DNA of 64,000 nt from Sanguibacter sp. HDW7 (GCF_011300875.1 NZ_CP049862.1:2418001-2482000); one strand, 5' to 3'; shown: positions 8,975 through 18,719, numbered from the stretch's first letter. A program made the numbers and translations. Notes: generated from the letters alone by a model not told the origin.

Positions 8975-9655
8975 TCACGGCGCGGGCGTGGCGCGCGTCT
9001 CGACGTGCAGCCAACCCTCGCGGTCGCCGAGCTGCGAGGGGCGGGGATCGAGGACCGAGGTGACGATCGCGTCGATCGCGCGGGCCGTGGACTCGGCGAG
9101 CTCGAGGCGCTCGGGGTCGAGGAGCCACTGGACCTGGAGGCCGTCCATGACCGCGAGGATCGAGGCTGCGGCAGCGTCGACGTCGTCGGGGACCGCGACG
9201 TCGTTCTCGGTGCACATGACGCGGAACGCCTGGGCGACCTCGGCACGCAGCGTGCGGTAGCGGCCGACGAAGTAGGTGCGGCCGGGGTTGTCGTCGGTGA
9301 CGGACTCGGCGGAGAGCACGGCGTAGGCCTGGACGATGCCGGCGCGCCTGGCGTTGGCGAACGCGGTCCTCACGAGGTGGCGGAAGAGCTCGACGCCGTC
9401 AGGGATGTGCTTCTCCTCGAGCCCGGCGACGTCGCTCTCGTCACGGTGCCGGAGCACCTCGAGGAGGAGGGCGTCCTTGGTGCCGAAGTGGTGGAGGACG
9501 CCCGCGTGGGTCATGTCGACCTGCTCGGCGATCTCGGCGAGGGAGCCCTTGGTGTAGCCCTTGGAGCCGAAGGTGTTGAGGGCTGCGTCAAGGATGCGCT
9601 CGCGCTTCTCGAGCGTCTCGGCGCGCATCCCCGTCCGCCGCTGCACGACTGCCAT
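8975..9655 (-). CDS. TetR-family transcriptional regulator
   Basis: A 226-residue repressor-type protein. Residues about 15-65 form the TetR DNA-binding domain (RERILDAALNTFGSKGY, then EIAEQVDMTHAGVLHHFGTKDALL). The C-terminal ligand domain is generic. An AAGGTGACAGGA region precedes the ATG. The gene lies between the YciO-like and epimerase genes. Its target could be its own promoter or the SDR dyad at 7,164-7,185, which is a guess. Confidence 0.9.
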   Translation of the reverse strand: MAVVQRRTGMRAETLEKRERILDAALNTFGSKGYTKGSLAEIAEQVDMTHAGVLHHFGTKDALLLEVLRHRDESDVAGLEEKHIPDGVELFRHLVRTAFANARRAGIVQAYAVLSAESVTDDNPGRTYFVGRYRTLRAEVAQAFRVMCTENDVAVPDDVDAAAASILAVMDGLQVQWLLDPERLELAESTARAIDAIVTSVLDPRPSQLGDREGWLHVETRATPAP

Positions 9656-9770
9656 GTCCTGTCACCTTCCACGCCCCCTGCGGGAGCGCCTGCTCCCGTG
9701 CCCCTTCCGATGCTACGCGCGCGCACCGCGCGACGCGCGGCGCACGTTCACGATGCAAGCCCACGACGTG

Positions 9771-10664
9771 TCAGTGCCCCGTGAGGGCCGCCTCGACGGC
9801 CGAGCGGACGTCACGGTGCGCATGGACGAAGCCGTCGGCGAGCAGCCGCTCGGGGACGACGGCCTGGTCGGCGAGCAGGAGGTCGTCGGCTGCGTCCTGC
9901 AGCGCGAGCCGCAGCACGGGCCGCGGCAGGACGAGCAGGTGAGGACGGTGCAGGGCGCGGGCGAGCGAGCGCGTGACGTCCTCGCTCGTCGCGGTCGCGA
10001 GACCGACGAGGTTGACTGGCCCGGCGAGCTGCGAGGACGTGAGGAGGTGGACCATCGCTCCGATCTCGTCGGCGAGCGAGATCCACGGCCAGCCCTGCCG
10101 CCCGGGGCCGACGCGCGCACCCACGCCGAGACGCGTCGCGAGACGGAGCGGTGCGAGCGCGCCGCCCGGCCCGAGGACGAGGCCCGTGCGAGCGAGGACG
10201 ACGCGCGTCGCCTCGGTGGCCCCCGCGGTCGCACCCTCCCACGCGTCGACGACGTCGGCGAGGAAGCCCGTCCCGCGCGCGGACGCCTCCGTGAGCCGCT
10301 CCCCCGGGCGGTCGCCGTAGATGCCGACCGCGGACGCGTTGAGCCACACTGACGGCGGGCTCGGGCTCTCGGCGACCGCGTCGGCGAGGAGCGTCGTCGT
10401 GAGGACGCGCGACTCGAGGATCCCGGCGCGCCGGGCGTTCGTCCACGGCAGTCGCGCGAGGGGCGCTCCTGCGAGGTTGACGAGCGCGTCGCACGTCGCG
10501 ACCTCGTCGTCGGGCACCTTGCCCGCCTCAGGGTCCCAGCGGCGCTCGTCCGCGGTGCGCGGCTCGCGCCGCACGAGGGCGCGGACGTCGTGGCCGTCCG
10601 CGCGCAGCCGCGCGACGAGGCGCGTGCCGATCATGCCGGACGCACCGGCGACAAGGACCCGCAT
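9771..10664 (-). CDS. TIGR01777-family NAD-dependent epimerase
   Basis: A 297-residue SDR-fold protein with the TIGR01777 pattern. It has VLVAGASGMIGTRLVARL at the N terminus, the WDP segment (RRWDPEAG), NLAGAPLA, SVWLNASAVGIYGD, and a C-terminal DUF1731-like region (LPRPVLRLALQDAADDLLLADQAVVPERLL). These proteins resemble YfcH and are linked to cell-division topology in cyanobacteria, but the reaction is unknown. The start was chosen after GGAGGAGGC. Confidence 0.86.
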   Translation of the reverse strand: MRVLVAGASGMIGTRLVARLRADGHDVRALVRREPRTADERRWDPEAGKVPDDEVATCDALVNLAGAPLARLPWTNARRAGILESRVLTTTLLADAVAESPSPPSVWLNASAVGIYGDRPGERLTEASARGTGFLADVVDAWEGATAGATEATRVVLARTGLVLGPGGALAPLRLATRLGVGARVGPGRQGWPWISLADEIGAMVHLLTSSQLAGPVNLVGLATATSEDVTRSLARALHRPHLLVLPRPVLRLALQDAADDLLLADQAVVPERLLADGFVHAHRDVRSAVEAALTGH

Positions 10665-10712
10665 GACGCCTCCTCCGGCCGCGGCGCGACCCTCACCACC
10701 ACACTGCCGTAC

Positions 10713-10754
10713 GCACGACGCCCCGCGCCACAGGTGTGGCGCGGGGCGTCGTGC
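10713..10754 (-). terminator. Hairpin after the MATE gene
   Basis: A nearly perfect stem of about 18 bp (GCACGACGCCCCGCGCCA and complement) lies just past the MATE stop and ahead of the epimerase gene. Confidence 0.75.
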
Positions 10755-10762
10755 TGGCCGGG

Positions 10763-12157
10763 TCAGGCGGAGACGTGCTCCTTCGCGGGGGCCTCGGGCG
10801 CGTGCACGGGGCGCGACGGCGGTCGCTCGTCCGATCGCAGTGCCCGCAGCGCCGCGTACCACGCGGGAACGAGCAGCAGGACGGAGCCGAACCAGGCGAG
10901 CGGGTTGCCCCACGCGACGCCGGCGAAGCCGATCATGCCGCCGAGGATGATCGCGGCGACGACGCGCATGACGAGCTCGATGACGCCCGTCGCGGTCGGC
11001 ACGAGCGTGCGCCCCATGCCCTGCAGCGCGCCGCGGAGCGTGAAGAGCACGCCGAGCGCCCAGTAGAACGCTCCGTTGATGACGAGGAACTGGTGCGCGA
11101 GCGCGACGACCTCCTCCTCGCCCTGCCCGACGAACGAGCGGATGATCGGGGCGCCGGCGGTGATGAGGATGAGGGCGAGCACGATCGAGACGCCGATCGA
11201 CATGAGCGTGCCCTCGCGGACGCCGCGACGGATGCGGTCGGTGAGGCCGGCGCCGTAGTTCTGCGCGGCGAACGTCGAGACGGCGAGGCCGATCGACGCG
11301 AGGAACGCGACGGCGAGGCCGTCGACGCGGCCCGCGGTCGTCCAGGCTGCGACGGCGTCGGCGCCCATCGTGTTGAGCCGCACCTGCACGGCGAGCGCGC
11401 CGATCGCGATGATCGATGCGTTGAAGCCCATGGGCAGGCCGATACGCAGGTGCTCGACGAGCTCGGCCCGGCTCGCACGCAGGTCGGCGCGCGAGATGTG
11501 GAGCGCCGGGATGCGGCGGCGCACGTGGTTGAGGCACAGCGCGACGGAGAACGTCTGCGCGGTGATGGTCGCGAACGCCGCGCCCGCGACGCCACCGTTG
11601 AGGAGCGCGACGAAGACGTAGACGAGCCCGATGTTGAGCACGCACGAGATCGAGAGGAAGACGAGCGGCGTGCGGGAGTCACCGAGCGCGCGGATGATCG
11701 CGGCGAGGTAGTTGAAGTACATCGTCGCGAAGCCGCCGAGGAAGCTGATGACGGCGAACGTCGTCGCGTCGTCGAGGATCTCGGCCGGGGTCTGCATGAG
11801 CGTGAGCAGGGGGCGCGCGAAGACCGCTCCGGCGACCATGACGACGACGGTCGCGGCGCCCGTGAGGACGACGCCCGCGCCGACCGAGCGGCGCACGCCG
11901 GCGGCGTCGCCGGCACCGAAGGCCTGCGCTGTGGGGATCGCGAATCCCGAGGTCATGCCCCAGGCGAAGCCGAGGAGCAGGAACATCATGGCGCCGGTCG
12001 AGCCGACGGCGGCGAGCGCGTCGACGCCGAGCTCGCGGCCGACGACCCAGGCGTCGGCGACCTGGTAGAGCTGCTGGACGACGTTGCCGACGAGCAGCGG
12101 GAGGGCGAAGAGCAGGATGACGCGCCAGGGGGTTCCTGCGGTGAGCGCCTTGGACAT
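10763..12157 (-). CDS. MATE-family efflux transporter
   Basis: A 464-residue, 12-helix multidrug and toxin extrusion protein, normally a Na+- or H+-coupled drug antiporter. The N terminus (PWRVILLFALPLLVGNVVQQLYQVADAWVVGR) is diagnostic for the NorM/DinF-like group. A second repeat begins at AELVEHLRIGLPMGFN near the centre. The ATG has GGAG 8 nt upstream. Its substrate is unknown. Confidence 0.9.
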   Translation of the reverse strand: MSKALTAGTPWRVILLFALPLLVGNVVQQLYQVADAWVVGRELGVDALAAVGSTGAMMFLLLGFAWGMTSGFAIPTAQAFGAGDAAGVRRSVGAGVVLTGAATVVVMVAGAVFARPLLTLMQTPAEILDDATTFAVISFLGGFATMYFNYLAAIIRALGDSRTPLVFLSISCVLNIGLVYVFVALLNGGVAGAAFATITAQTFSVALCLNHVRRRIPALHISRADLRASRAELVEHLRIGLPMGFNASIIAIGALAVQVRLNTMGADAVAAWTTAGRVDGLAVAFLASIGLAVSTFAAQNYGAGLTDRIRRGVREGTLMSIGVSIVLALILITAGAPIIRSFVGQGEEEVVALAHQFLVINGAFYWALGVLFTLRGALQGMGRTLVPTATGVIELVMRVVAAIILGGMIGFAGVAWGNPLAWFGSVLLLVPAWYAALRALRSDERPPSRPVHAPEAPAKEHVSA

Positions 12158-12422
12158 GGCAGAGCTCCGGTGGCAAAGGTTCGTGCGGGGGGCGAGGTGC
12201 GGCCCGCGTCCGCCGGTCGGCCGGTGGCCTCGTCGACGTGGCGCCGGGCTGGTCGAGAGCTGTCGGCACTGCGGGTCGTAACGTTTCGATCCTAAGCCCG
12301 ACCCACCCCCGTGCGTCTAGCCCTTTACCCCTCCGACCTGTGGAGAGGTCGTGTGACGTCCGTCGCGCCGGGCACCGGAGAGCACCTCCCCAGGGGCGGG
12401 GCCGCCACCTGAGGGCAAAGGG
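12158..12422 (-). other. MATE upstream region
   Basis: No gene is seen. On the minus strand TAGGAT (12,289-12,294) is the best -10 candidate, implying a leader of about 130 nt. The -35 is poor. A small dyad GACCT/AGGTC lies at 12,338-12,353. Confidence 0.35.
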
Positions 12423-12465
12423 AAAGGCCCCCGGCTGCGTTTCCGCAGGCCGAGGGCCTTTCTTT
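12423..12465 (-). terminator. Terminator of tRNA-fMet
   Basis: On the minus strand a long GC stem starting AAAGGCCCTCGGCCTGCG closes on a GAAA tetraloop. CCTTTCCCTTT follows, giving the only T-rich tail among the terminators here. Confidence 0.75.
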
Positions 12466-12467
12466 CG

Positions 12468-12541
12468 TAGCGGGGACAGGATTTGAACCTGCGACCTCTG
12501 GGTTATGAGCCCAGCGAGCTACCGAGCTGCTCCACCCCGCG
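12468..12541 (-). tRNA. tRNA-fMet (CAU), initiator
   Basis: A 74-nt cloverleaf with anticodon CAU in GGGCTCATAACCC. The anticodon stem has the three consecutive G-C pairs that direct initiator tRNA to the P site. The first acceptor position is an unpaired C1 opposite U72, another initiator mark that blocks elongation factor binding. The T arm reads GGTTCAAATCC. CCA is not encoded. Confidence 0.95.
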
Positions 12542-12718
12542 TCGATGCCTTAACTCTACGTCACGGTGTCCGCAGGGCCAAATCGAGCGGCTGTGACGCC
12601 GCGCACCTACGCCCCCGCACCCACGCCGTGCACCTCGACCTGCCGCCCGGCGACCGGGCCGCATGGAGCCGGGGTCCCGTGTCGCAGGGGCGGCCGGAGC
12701 ACCGTCCCGCAGACGGCA

Positions 12719-12752
12719 GGAGCCGGCCGCCCTTCGCGGGACGACCGGCTCC
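12719..12752 (-). terminator. Hairpin after the UPF0182 gene
   Basis: An 8-bp stem GGAGCCGG/CCGGCTCC with an 18-nt partly paired loop, 24 nt past the stop. Confidence 0.5.
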
Positions 12753-12775
12753 GACCGTCGTGACGGGTGCCCTCG

Positions 12776-15700
12776 TCAGGCGCCCTTGCCCTGCGCCGCG
12801 ATCGCACGGGAGATCGCGTCCTCGAGGCGCTTCTGCGCCTCGCCGTAGGCCGCGAAGTCGCCTGCCTTGAGCGCGGTGTCGGCGTCGTTGATCGCCTTCT
12901 CCGCGTCCGAGAGCGCCGTCGCGAGCTGCTCGGCGGGCGTGCCCGACGCGGGCGGGGTCGTCGGCTCGTCCGTCGGCGTGTCGGTGGGCGTGTCCGTCGG
13001 CTCGTCCGTCGGGGTGTCGGTGGGCTCGTCCGTCGGCGGAGCCGTCGGACCGGGGCTGTCCTCCTCCGTGACGGCACCGGAGTTGCCGCCGAACACGTCG
13101 TCGAGCGCCTCGCCGAGCGAGTCGCCCAGACCGACCTGGTCACCGAACGACACGAGGACCTTGCGCATGAGCGGGATCTTCGTGCCCGACGAGGACTGCA
13201 CGTACACGGGCTGCACGTAGAGCAGGCCCCCGCCGACGGGCAGTGTGAGCAGGTTGCCCGAGACGACAGTCGCGTTGCCGACCCGCAGACCCGTGATGGC
13301 GTCGGCGATCCGCGCGTTCGTGTCGAAGTTGTTCTGCACGTTGCCCGGCGCGGGCACGGCGTTGTCCTTCGGCAGGTTGAGGAGCCTCAGCGTGCCGTAG
13401 CCCTCGCCGATGACGCCGGCCTGGTCACCGGCCTCCGCGTCCGCCGACAGGTAGCCCGTGAGCACCTGCCGCTGGCCGGTCGTCGTCCCGCCCGGGATGA
13501 ACGTCGACATGAGCGAGAACCCGGGAGCGTCCTGACCCGGCATCTGCATCGTCAGGTAGTACGGCGGCTGCAGGGGCGCGTTGGTCTCGGACTTCGACGT
13601 CGGCTCGTTGGGCGTCTGCCAGAAGTCGGCGCTCGAGAAGAACGCCGACGCGTCCGTCACGTGGTACTTCGCGAGAAGCGCACGCTGGACCTTGAAGAGG
13701 TCCTCCGGGTATCGGATGTGGCTCATGAGGTCGCCCGAGATCTCGCTCACCGGCGTGTACGACGCGGGGAAGATCTTCTGCCACGTCTTGAGGACCGGGT
13801 CCGTGGTGTCCCACGCGTACAGCGTCACGGAACCGTCGTACGCGTCGACCGTCGCCTTGACGGAGTTGCGGATGTAGTTGACCGTCTGGGGGACGATCTC
13901 GGCGACAAGGTTGTTGCGCGCAGCCGTGTCATCGGTCGCGTCCTCGAGCGACTGCTGGGTCGCGTACGGGTACTGCGAGCTCGTCGTGTACCCGTCGACG
14001 ATCCACTTGACGCGGCCGTCGACGACCGCCGGGTACACGCGCGAGTCGAGCGTGAGGTACGGCGCGACCTTCTGGACACGCTCGCGCGGGTCGCGGTCGT
14101 AGAGGATCTGCGAGTCGGACGTCACGCGGTCGGAGAAGAGCAGCTGCTCGTCGCCGAAGCGGACGGCGTAGAGGAGCTTGTTGATCGGGTTGCCGATCGA
14201 CGGGCCGGCGGCGACGGTCCCGGTCGGGAAGGTCGTCATCACCTGACCCTCCTTGTTGTCCGGGTAGTCGAGCTCCCAGTTCCCGGAGCCCGACGGCGCG
14301 CCGACGATCGAGTACTCGGGCGAGTTCTGGCCGAAGTAGATGCGCGGCTCGTACTCGCCGAGCTCGCCGACCGACGGGATGCCGCCCTCGAAGAACGAGG
14401 GCTGGCCGTCCTTGTTGACGGCGTTGCCGTACGCGGCGACGACGCCGAAGCCGTGTGTGTACACGGTGTGGTCGTTGACCCAGTTGCGCTGGGCCTCGCC
14501 GAGGCCGGCCTGGTTGAGCTCGCGCACCGCGATGACGGTGTCGCGCTTCTCGCCGTCGATCTCGTAGCGGTCGACCTGGAGGGACCTGGAGAAGGAGTAG
14601 TACTGACGGTTCTGCTGGAGCTGGGTGAACGTCGGCGAGACGATCGCGGGGTCGAGGAGCCGGATCGACGCCGCGGTCTCGGAGTCCTCGCGCAGCGCGC
14701 CGGCGGTCGCCGTCGTCTTCGCGTCGTAGTCCGTCTCCTTGACGGCGTCGATGCCGAACGACGTGCGGGTCGCGTCGATGTTGCGTTGGATGTACTCGGA
14801 CTCGAGCTCCTGCGCGTTGGGCCGCACCTGGAACCGCTCGACGATCGCGGGGTAGATCCCGCCGATCGCGACGGCGGAGACGATCATGAGGCCCACGCCG
14901 ATCGCGGGGATCCGCCAGTTGCCGCGCACCGCGGTGACGACGAAGAGGATCGCGACGAGGATGGCGACGCCCGCGAGGATCGCGCGCGCCGGGATGACCG
15001 CGTTGACGTCCGCGTACGTCGCGCCCGTGATGTTCTTGCTCGAGCTGAGGAGGATCGTGTAGCGGTCGAGCCAGTAGTTCGCCGCGAGCAGGAGCATGCC
15101 GACCGCCGCGAGGACGGAGAGGTGCACGCGCGCCGCACGGGTAGTGCGCGACTCCCCCGCGGCGACCGTGCCCAGGCGGATGCCGCCGTAGAGGTAGTGC
15201 AACGCGGCTGCGCCGATGAGGCTCACGACGACGATCGCGAGGAGCGTCGAGACGACCATGCGCAGGCCCGGCAGGGTGAACGTGTAGAACGAGACGTCAA
15301 GCCCGAACTCGGGGTCCTTGACGCCGAAGCTCTGGCCGTTGATCCACAGCAGGACAGTCTCCCAGCGCGATGACAGCGCGCCGCCCGCGAAGAGACCGAG
15401 GAGCGCGGGACCGCCGAACGTCACGAGGCGCCGCAGCGGCTCGACGGCCTCGCGGTACTGGTCGAGGGTCGCCTGCTCGGGCGTCGAGGGTGCGTACACG
15501 GGGCGGTTGCGCCATGCGACGTGCAGGTTGACGCCGACAGTCACGGACATGACGAGGAATCCGACGACGAAGAGCCCGATGCGCACGCCCCACTCGGTGA
15601 GCAGGACGCGTTCGAAGCCGAGCTGGTCGAACCAGAGGACCTCGGTCCAGAAGCGGGCCGCAAGGACGACGACCGCGACGATCGCGGCGACGACGCCGAC

Positions 15701-15790
15701 AGTGACTCCGAGCGGGCTGACCTTGCGACGCTCGCCCGACGGCGCGCGCCGAGGGTCAGGACGATCAGCAGGTGGACGTGTGAATGCCAC
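12776..15790 (-). CDS. UPF0182 family membrane protein
   Basis: A 1004-residue member of the COG1615/UPF0182 family, found widely in actinobacteria (Rv3193c in M. tuberculosis) and of unknown function. About seven transmembrane helices fill the first 330 residues. A large extracytoplasmic domain follows with many YxR and DP motifs. The C terminus has a Thr/Pro/Asp-rich repeat and a helical tail. The GTG start was chosen for its AAGAAGGT ribosome-binding site. The longer open frame upstream has no matching features. PPA1309 and YlbL-type genes follow, the usual actinobacterial arrangement. Confidence 0.9.
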   Translation of the reverse strand: MAFTRPPADRPDPRRAPSGERRKVSPLGVTVGVVAAIVAVVVLAARFWTEVLWFDQLGFERVLLTEWGVRIGLFVVGFLVMSVTVGVNLHVAWRNRPVYAPSTPEQATLDQYREAVEPLRRLVTFGGPALLGLFAGGALSSRWETVLLWINGQSFGVKDPEFGLDVSFYTFTLPGLRMVVSTLLAIVVVSLIGAAALHYLYGGIRLGTVAAGESRTTRAARVHLSVLAAVGMLLLAANYWLDRYTILLSSSKNITGATYADVNAVIPARAILAGVAILVAILFVVTAVRGNWRIPAIGVGLMIVSAVAIGGIYPAIVERFQVRPNAQELESEYIQRNIDATRTSFGIDAVKETDYDAKTTATAGALREDSETAASIRLLDPAIVSPTFTQLQQNRQYYSFSRSLQVDRYEIDGEKRDTVIAVRELNQAGLGEAQRNWVNDHTVYTHGFGVVAAYGNAVNKDGQPSFFEGGIPSVGELGEYEPRIYFGQNSPEYSIVGAPSGSGNWELDYPDNKEGQVMTTFPTGTVAAGPSIGNPINKLLYAVRFGDEQLLFSDRVTSDSQILYDRDPRERVQKVAPYLTLDSRVYPAVVDGRVKWIVDGYTTSSQYPYATQQSLEDATDDTAARNNLVAEIVPQTVNYIRNSVKATVDAYDGSVTLYAWDTTDPVLKTWQKIFPASYTPVSEISGDLMSHIRYPEDLFKVQRALLAKYHVTDASAFFSSADFWQTPNEPTSKSETNAPLQPPYYLTMQMPGQDAPGFSLMSTFIPGGTTTGQRQVLTGYLSADAEAGDQAGVIGEGYGTLRLLNLPKDNAVPAPGNVQNNFDTNARIADAITGLRVGNATVVSGNLLTLPVGGGLLYVQPVYVQSSSGTKIPLMRKVLVSFGDQVGLGDSLGEALDDVFGGNSGAVTEEDSPGPTAPPTDEPTDTPTDEPTDTPTDTPTDEPTTPPASGTPAEQLATALSDAEKAINDADTALKAGDFAAYGEAQKRLEDAISRAIAAQGKGA
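12960..13046. repeat. Degenerate 12-bp tandem repeat in the UPF0182 gene
   Basis: Repeated units encode alternating DEPT and DTPT blocks in the C-terminal extracytoplasmic tail, a flexible low-complexity linker. Confidence 0.8.
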
Positions 15791-15900
15791 GGTTTCTACC
15801 TTCTTGACGAGAGACGTTCTCGCTGGCCCAACGCCCCGGGACGCGCAGAGGTTCCCGCGCCGGTTCGGCGGCCCGCGCGCGCGTCCGGCAGACTGGTGCG

Positions 15901-16461
15901 ATGACCACCGAGGGAGCACGCGAGCACACGCTCGAGGAGCTGACGCTGTCCGAGACCATCCGCGAGATCGAGCAGCACGTCGCACGTGGCGGCTGGGACG
16001 GCCCGCCGCGCGTCTTCGCGATCATCCGGACCAAGGAGGCCCTCGCCTCCTCCCCCGAGCTCGCGGAGCAGATGCCCGAGCTCCCCGGCCAGGTCGAGGC
16101 GAACGAGTTCGCGATGCTGTCGATCGAGCAGGAGGATCTGCCGCCCGCGGACACGCTCGAGGAGCTGCTGGGGTCGCTCGCGTGGCCGCCGACGGTCCAC
16201 GGCGCGGCGCTCGTCGTCGAGCGCGTCATCGTCCCGCCCGAGGCCGAGGTCGCGATGCCGTCCGACCCCGACGAGGCCCTCGACTACCTCGCGGGGCACC
16301 CCGACCGCGAGGACGTGCGGCTCGCGGTCGCCGTCCTGCGCGACGGCCCGTCGTGGTGCGCGATCCGCACGCGCCGCAACGACGACCCGACGCAGGTCGC
16401 GCTCGGCCCCGACCTCGTTCCGGGGCTCGTCGCGGCGCTCACGGCGACGTTCGAGGACTGA
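15901..16461 (+). CDS. PPA1309 family protein
   Basis: A 186-residue soluble acidic protein of the actinobacteria-specific PPA1309 family. It is typically encoded between UPF0182 and the YlbL-type PDZ protein, exactly as here. Conserved stretches are WDGPPRVFAIIRT, WPPTVHGAALVVER and SWCAIRTR. No catalytic motif is visible and the function is unknown. The ATG lies 6 nt after CAGACT, a weak -10. Confidence 0.88.
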   Translation: MTTEGAREHTLEELTLSETIREIEQHVARGGWDGPPRVFAIIRTKEALASSPELAEQMPELPGQVEANEFAMLSIEQEDLPPADTLEELLGSLAWPPTVHGAALVVERVIVPPEAEVAMPSDPDEALDYLAGHPDREDVRLAVAVLRDGPSWCAIRTRRNDDPTQVALGPDLVPGLVAALTATFED

Positions 16462-16516
16462 GCCGGTCGCGGGCGGGCTCCGTGAGGACCGCCCTCGCCC
16501 GTGCCCGCGAGAACCG

Positions 16517-17662
16517 TCAGGAGCAGGTCGGCAGCGTGTCGCCCCGCCCCGCACCGATCGCGACGACGGCGTCGTAGGCCTCGTCGAGCGTCGCGACCTT
16601 GACTGCACGCATGCCGTCCGGCACGTGCCCCACGGCCTCGGCGCAGTTCTCGGCGGGCGCGAGGAACCAGCGCGCACCGTCGTCCCGCGCGCCACGCATC
16701 TTGTACGTGATGCCACCGATCGGGCCGACGGTGCCGTCGATGGCCATCGTGCCCGTGCCGGCGATGATCTGGCCGCCCGTCTCGTCCTCGGGCGTGAGCA
16801 GGTCCATGATCCCGAGCGCGAACATCGTGCCCGCGCTCGGCCCGCCGACGTCGTCGATGTGCATCGTCACGACCGGGTCGGTCTCGAAGGACCGGTCGAC
16901 GGAAACGCCGAGGAAGGACCTGTCGACGCCGCCCGCCTGGGCCGGGGGCCCGGCGGACGTGACGACCTCGAGGTCCTGGGGCGTGCCTGCACGCTCGACT
17001 CGCAGCGTCACCGTCGTCCCTGGCTCGATCTTGTCGAGCATCGTGCCGAGGTGCTCGAACGAGACGATCGGGGTGCCGTCGAGCGCGAGCAGCACGTCAC
17101 CGGGCAGGACGACGCCGTACGCCTTCATCTCAGGGTCCGTCGAGACCGCCGTGAGGGTCTCGACGACGGTCCGCCCGAGCGCCCGCAACGCCGCGACCGT
17201 CGCAGACTCCTGGCTCGTCACCATCTCGGCCTGCCCCTGCTGCGCGGTCTGCTCCGACGTCGTGCCCTCGGGGAAGATCGCCTCGACCGGGTAGACACCC
17301 TCGTCCGGGTCGAGCCAGGCGCGCACGAGCCGCGCCACGGGAACCGTCCGGTCGCGGTTGCCGAGCGCGGACACCGTCGTGAAGCGCAGCTGTCCCGTCG
17401 ACGGGAACGTCTCGGCACCCGTGACCTCGATGACGGGGGTCCCCCCGGTGCCGAGCGTGTCGAACGTCGGGCCGGGCATCCGCACGACGTACCCGGTCGG
17501 CAGCGCGATCGCCGCCGCGACCGCGAGCGCGGTCGTGACGAGCGCGATCGACTGCGTGAGGACACGGCGCGTGAGGAGCGGCAGCTGGGGCCGCTCGTCG
17601 ACGGGCGCGAGGTCACCGGGGAGCGTGGGCTGCTGCGGGGCGTCGGACACGTCGTCCATCAT
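16517..17662 (-). CDS. YlbL-type PDZ/Lon-like membrane-anchored protease
   Basis: A 381-residue protein with one N-terminal transmembrane helix (about residues 37-58), a PDZ domain near residues 185-255 and a C-terminal Lon-type S16 domain. The Ser-Lys dyad is visible as GGPSAG and ITYKMRGARDDG. The fold faces outside the membrane, as in Rv3194c and YlbL. These proteases probably clip membrane or envelope proteins and are linked to stress and division control. Two adjacent ATG codons are possible starts, three bases apart. Confidence 0.9.
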   Translation of the reverse strand: MMDDVSDAPQQPTLPGDLAPVDERPQLPLLTRRVLTQSIALVTTALAVAAAIALPTGYVVRMPGPTFDTLGTGGTPVIEVTGAETFPSTGQLRFTTVSALGNRDRTVPVARLVRAWLDPDEGVYPVEAIFPEGTTSEQTAQQGQAEMVTSQESATVAALRALGRTVVETLTAVSTDPEMKAYGVVLPGDVLLALDGTPIVSFEHLGTMLDKIEPGTTVTLRVERAGTPQDLEVVTSAGPPAQAGGVDRSFLGVSVDRSFETDPVVTMHIDDVGGPSAGTMFALGIMDLLTPEDETGGQIIAGTGTMAIDGTVGPIGGITYKMRGARDDGARWFLAPAENCAEAVGHVPDGMRAVKVATLDEAYDAVVAIGAGRGDTLPTCS

Positions 17663-17707
17663 CCACGAGGTCGCTGAGAGCCGCGTACAGGTTTCGTCCC
17701 GGGCAGG

Positions 17708-18679
17708 TCAGCGGCGTCGGACCTGCCGCATGACGGCAGCGGTCCCGAGGAACGCGACGGCCGCCCCGACGGCGCCGAACGCGGCCGCGTCACGGCCCTG
17801 GACCCGCCGCCCCACGAGCGCCGTGCGCCCCTCGACGCCGGCGAGCAGCTCGCGCAGGCACTCGGAGTTCGACCGGCGCGGCTCCCAGCCGAGCGCGAGC
17901 AGCCGTTCGGGCACGACGGTCCACGGGTGCACGACGAGCGCAAGGTCGGCGGCCGACGCGGGCAGCAGCCCCGCCCGGTGGAGGCGCTCCGCGATGCCGA
18001 ACGCCGTCTGCGCGGGCAGGTCGACGCGACGCATGCCCGATGCCGCGACGACCTCACGGGTCGACAGAGGTTCCGGGGTGCCGACGACGATCGTCCCGTC
18101 GACGTCGTGGTCGAGGACGGCGCGCACCGCCGTCGCGAGGTCCTCGACGTGGAGGAGCTGCCACTCCCGCTCGACGCCACGCAGCGTGAGCAGCCACGGC
18201 ATCTCGAAGTGCCGCGTGATCATCGTGTCGACGCCCGGACCCACGACGGGCGCCGCGCGCACGACCGTCACGGGGATACCGAGCTCGGTCGCGGCCGCGA
18301 CGACGTGCTGCTCGAGCGCAGCCGTCATCGCAGAGGTTCCCTCGAGCTCGTCGGGCGGCACCGAGGTGTCGTCATGGACACCGCCCTGCGGGAGCGCGCC
18401 GAGGACCGCGGCCGACGAGACGACGACGAGCCGGTGCACCGACCCGGGCTGGAACTCGGCGACCTCGCGCGCGATCTGCGCATCGTGCTCCGCGAGCCAC
18501 GCCGCGACGCGCGACGGCGGCATGGGGTCGAACGAGCCGCCGTCGACGACGACCACGACATCGACCGCACCCTCGACGGGCGCGTCTGGCTCCGCGTCGA
18601 GGATCCTCGACAACGTGTCCACGACGGGCCCCCGCCCGCGCAGCACGGTGCGCCGTGAGCGAACCTGCCCCTCCGACAT
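17708..18679 (-). CDS. SDR-like protein, degenerate nucleotide site
   Basis: A 323-residue protein with the order of secondary structure of an extended SDR (VDVVVVVDGG, HRLVVVSSAAVLGA, VTVVRAAPVVGPG, QLLHVEDLATAV). It starts directly in the fold without the GxxGxxG loop. A C-terminal hydrophobic segment near residues 300-316 may anchor it to the membrane. It sits between YlbL and DUF2342. The function is unknown and an enzymatic role is doubtful. Confidence 0.65.
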   Translation of the reverse strand: MSEGQVRSRRTVLRGRGPVVDTLSRILDAEPDAPVEGAVDVVVVVDGGSFDPMPPSRVAAWLAEHDAQIAREVAEFQPGSVHRLVVVSSAAVLGALPQGGVHDDTSVPPDELEGTSAMTAALEQHVVAAATELGIPVTVVRAAPVVGPGVDTMITRHFEMPWLLTLRGVEREWQLLHVEDLATAVRAVLDHDVDGTIVVGTPEPLSTREVVAASGMRRVDLPAQTAFGIAERLHRAGLLPASAADLALVVHPWTVVPERLLALGWEPRRSNSECLRELLAGVEGRTALVGRRVQGRDAAAFGAVGAAVAFLGTAAVMRQVRRR

Positions 18680-18713
18680 GGCTGCAGCCCCTTCCCCCGG
18701 ACGTCGTGACGGC

Positions 18714-18719
18714 TACCGT
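18714..18719 (+). promoter_or_regulatory. Candidate -10 of the DUF2342 gene
   Basis: TACCGT lies 56 nt before the DUF2342 start, in the gap between two divergent genes. The transcript would carry the AGGAGA ribosome-binding site at 18,764. Confidence 0.4.
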
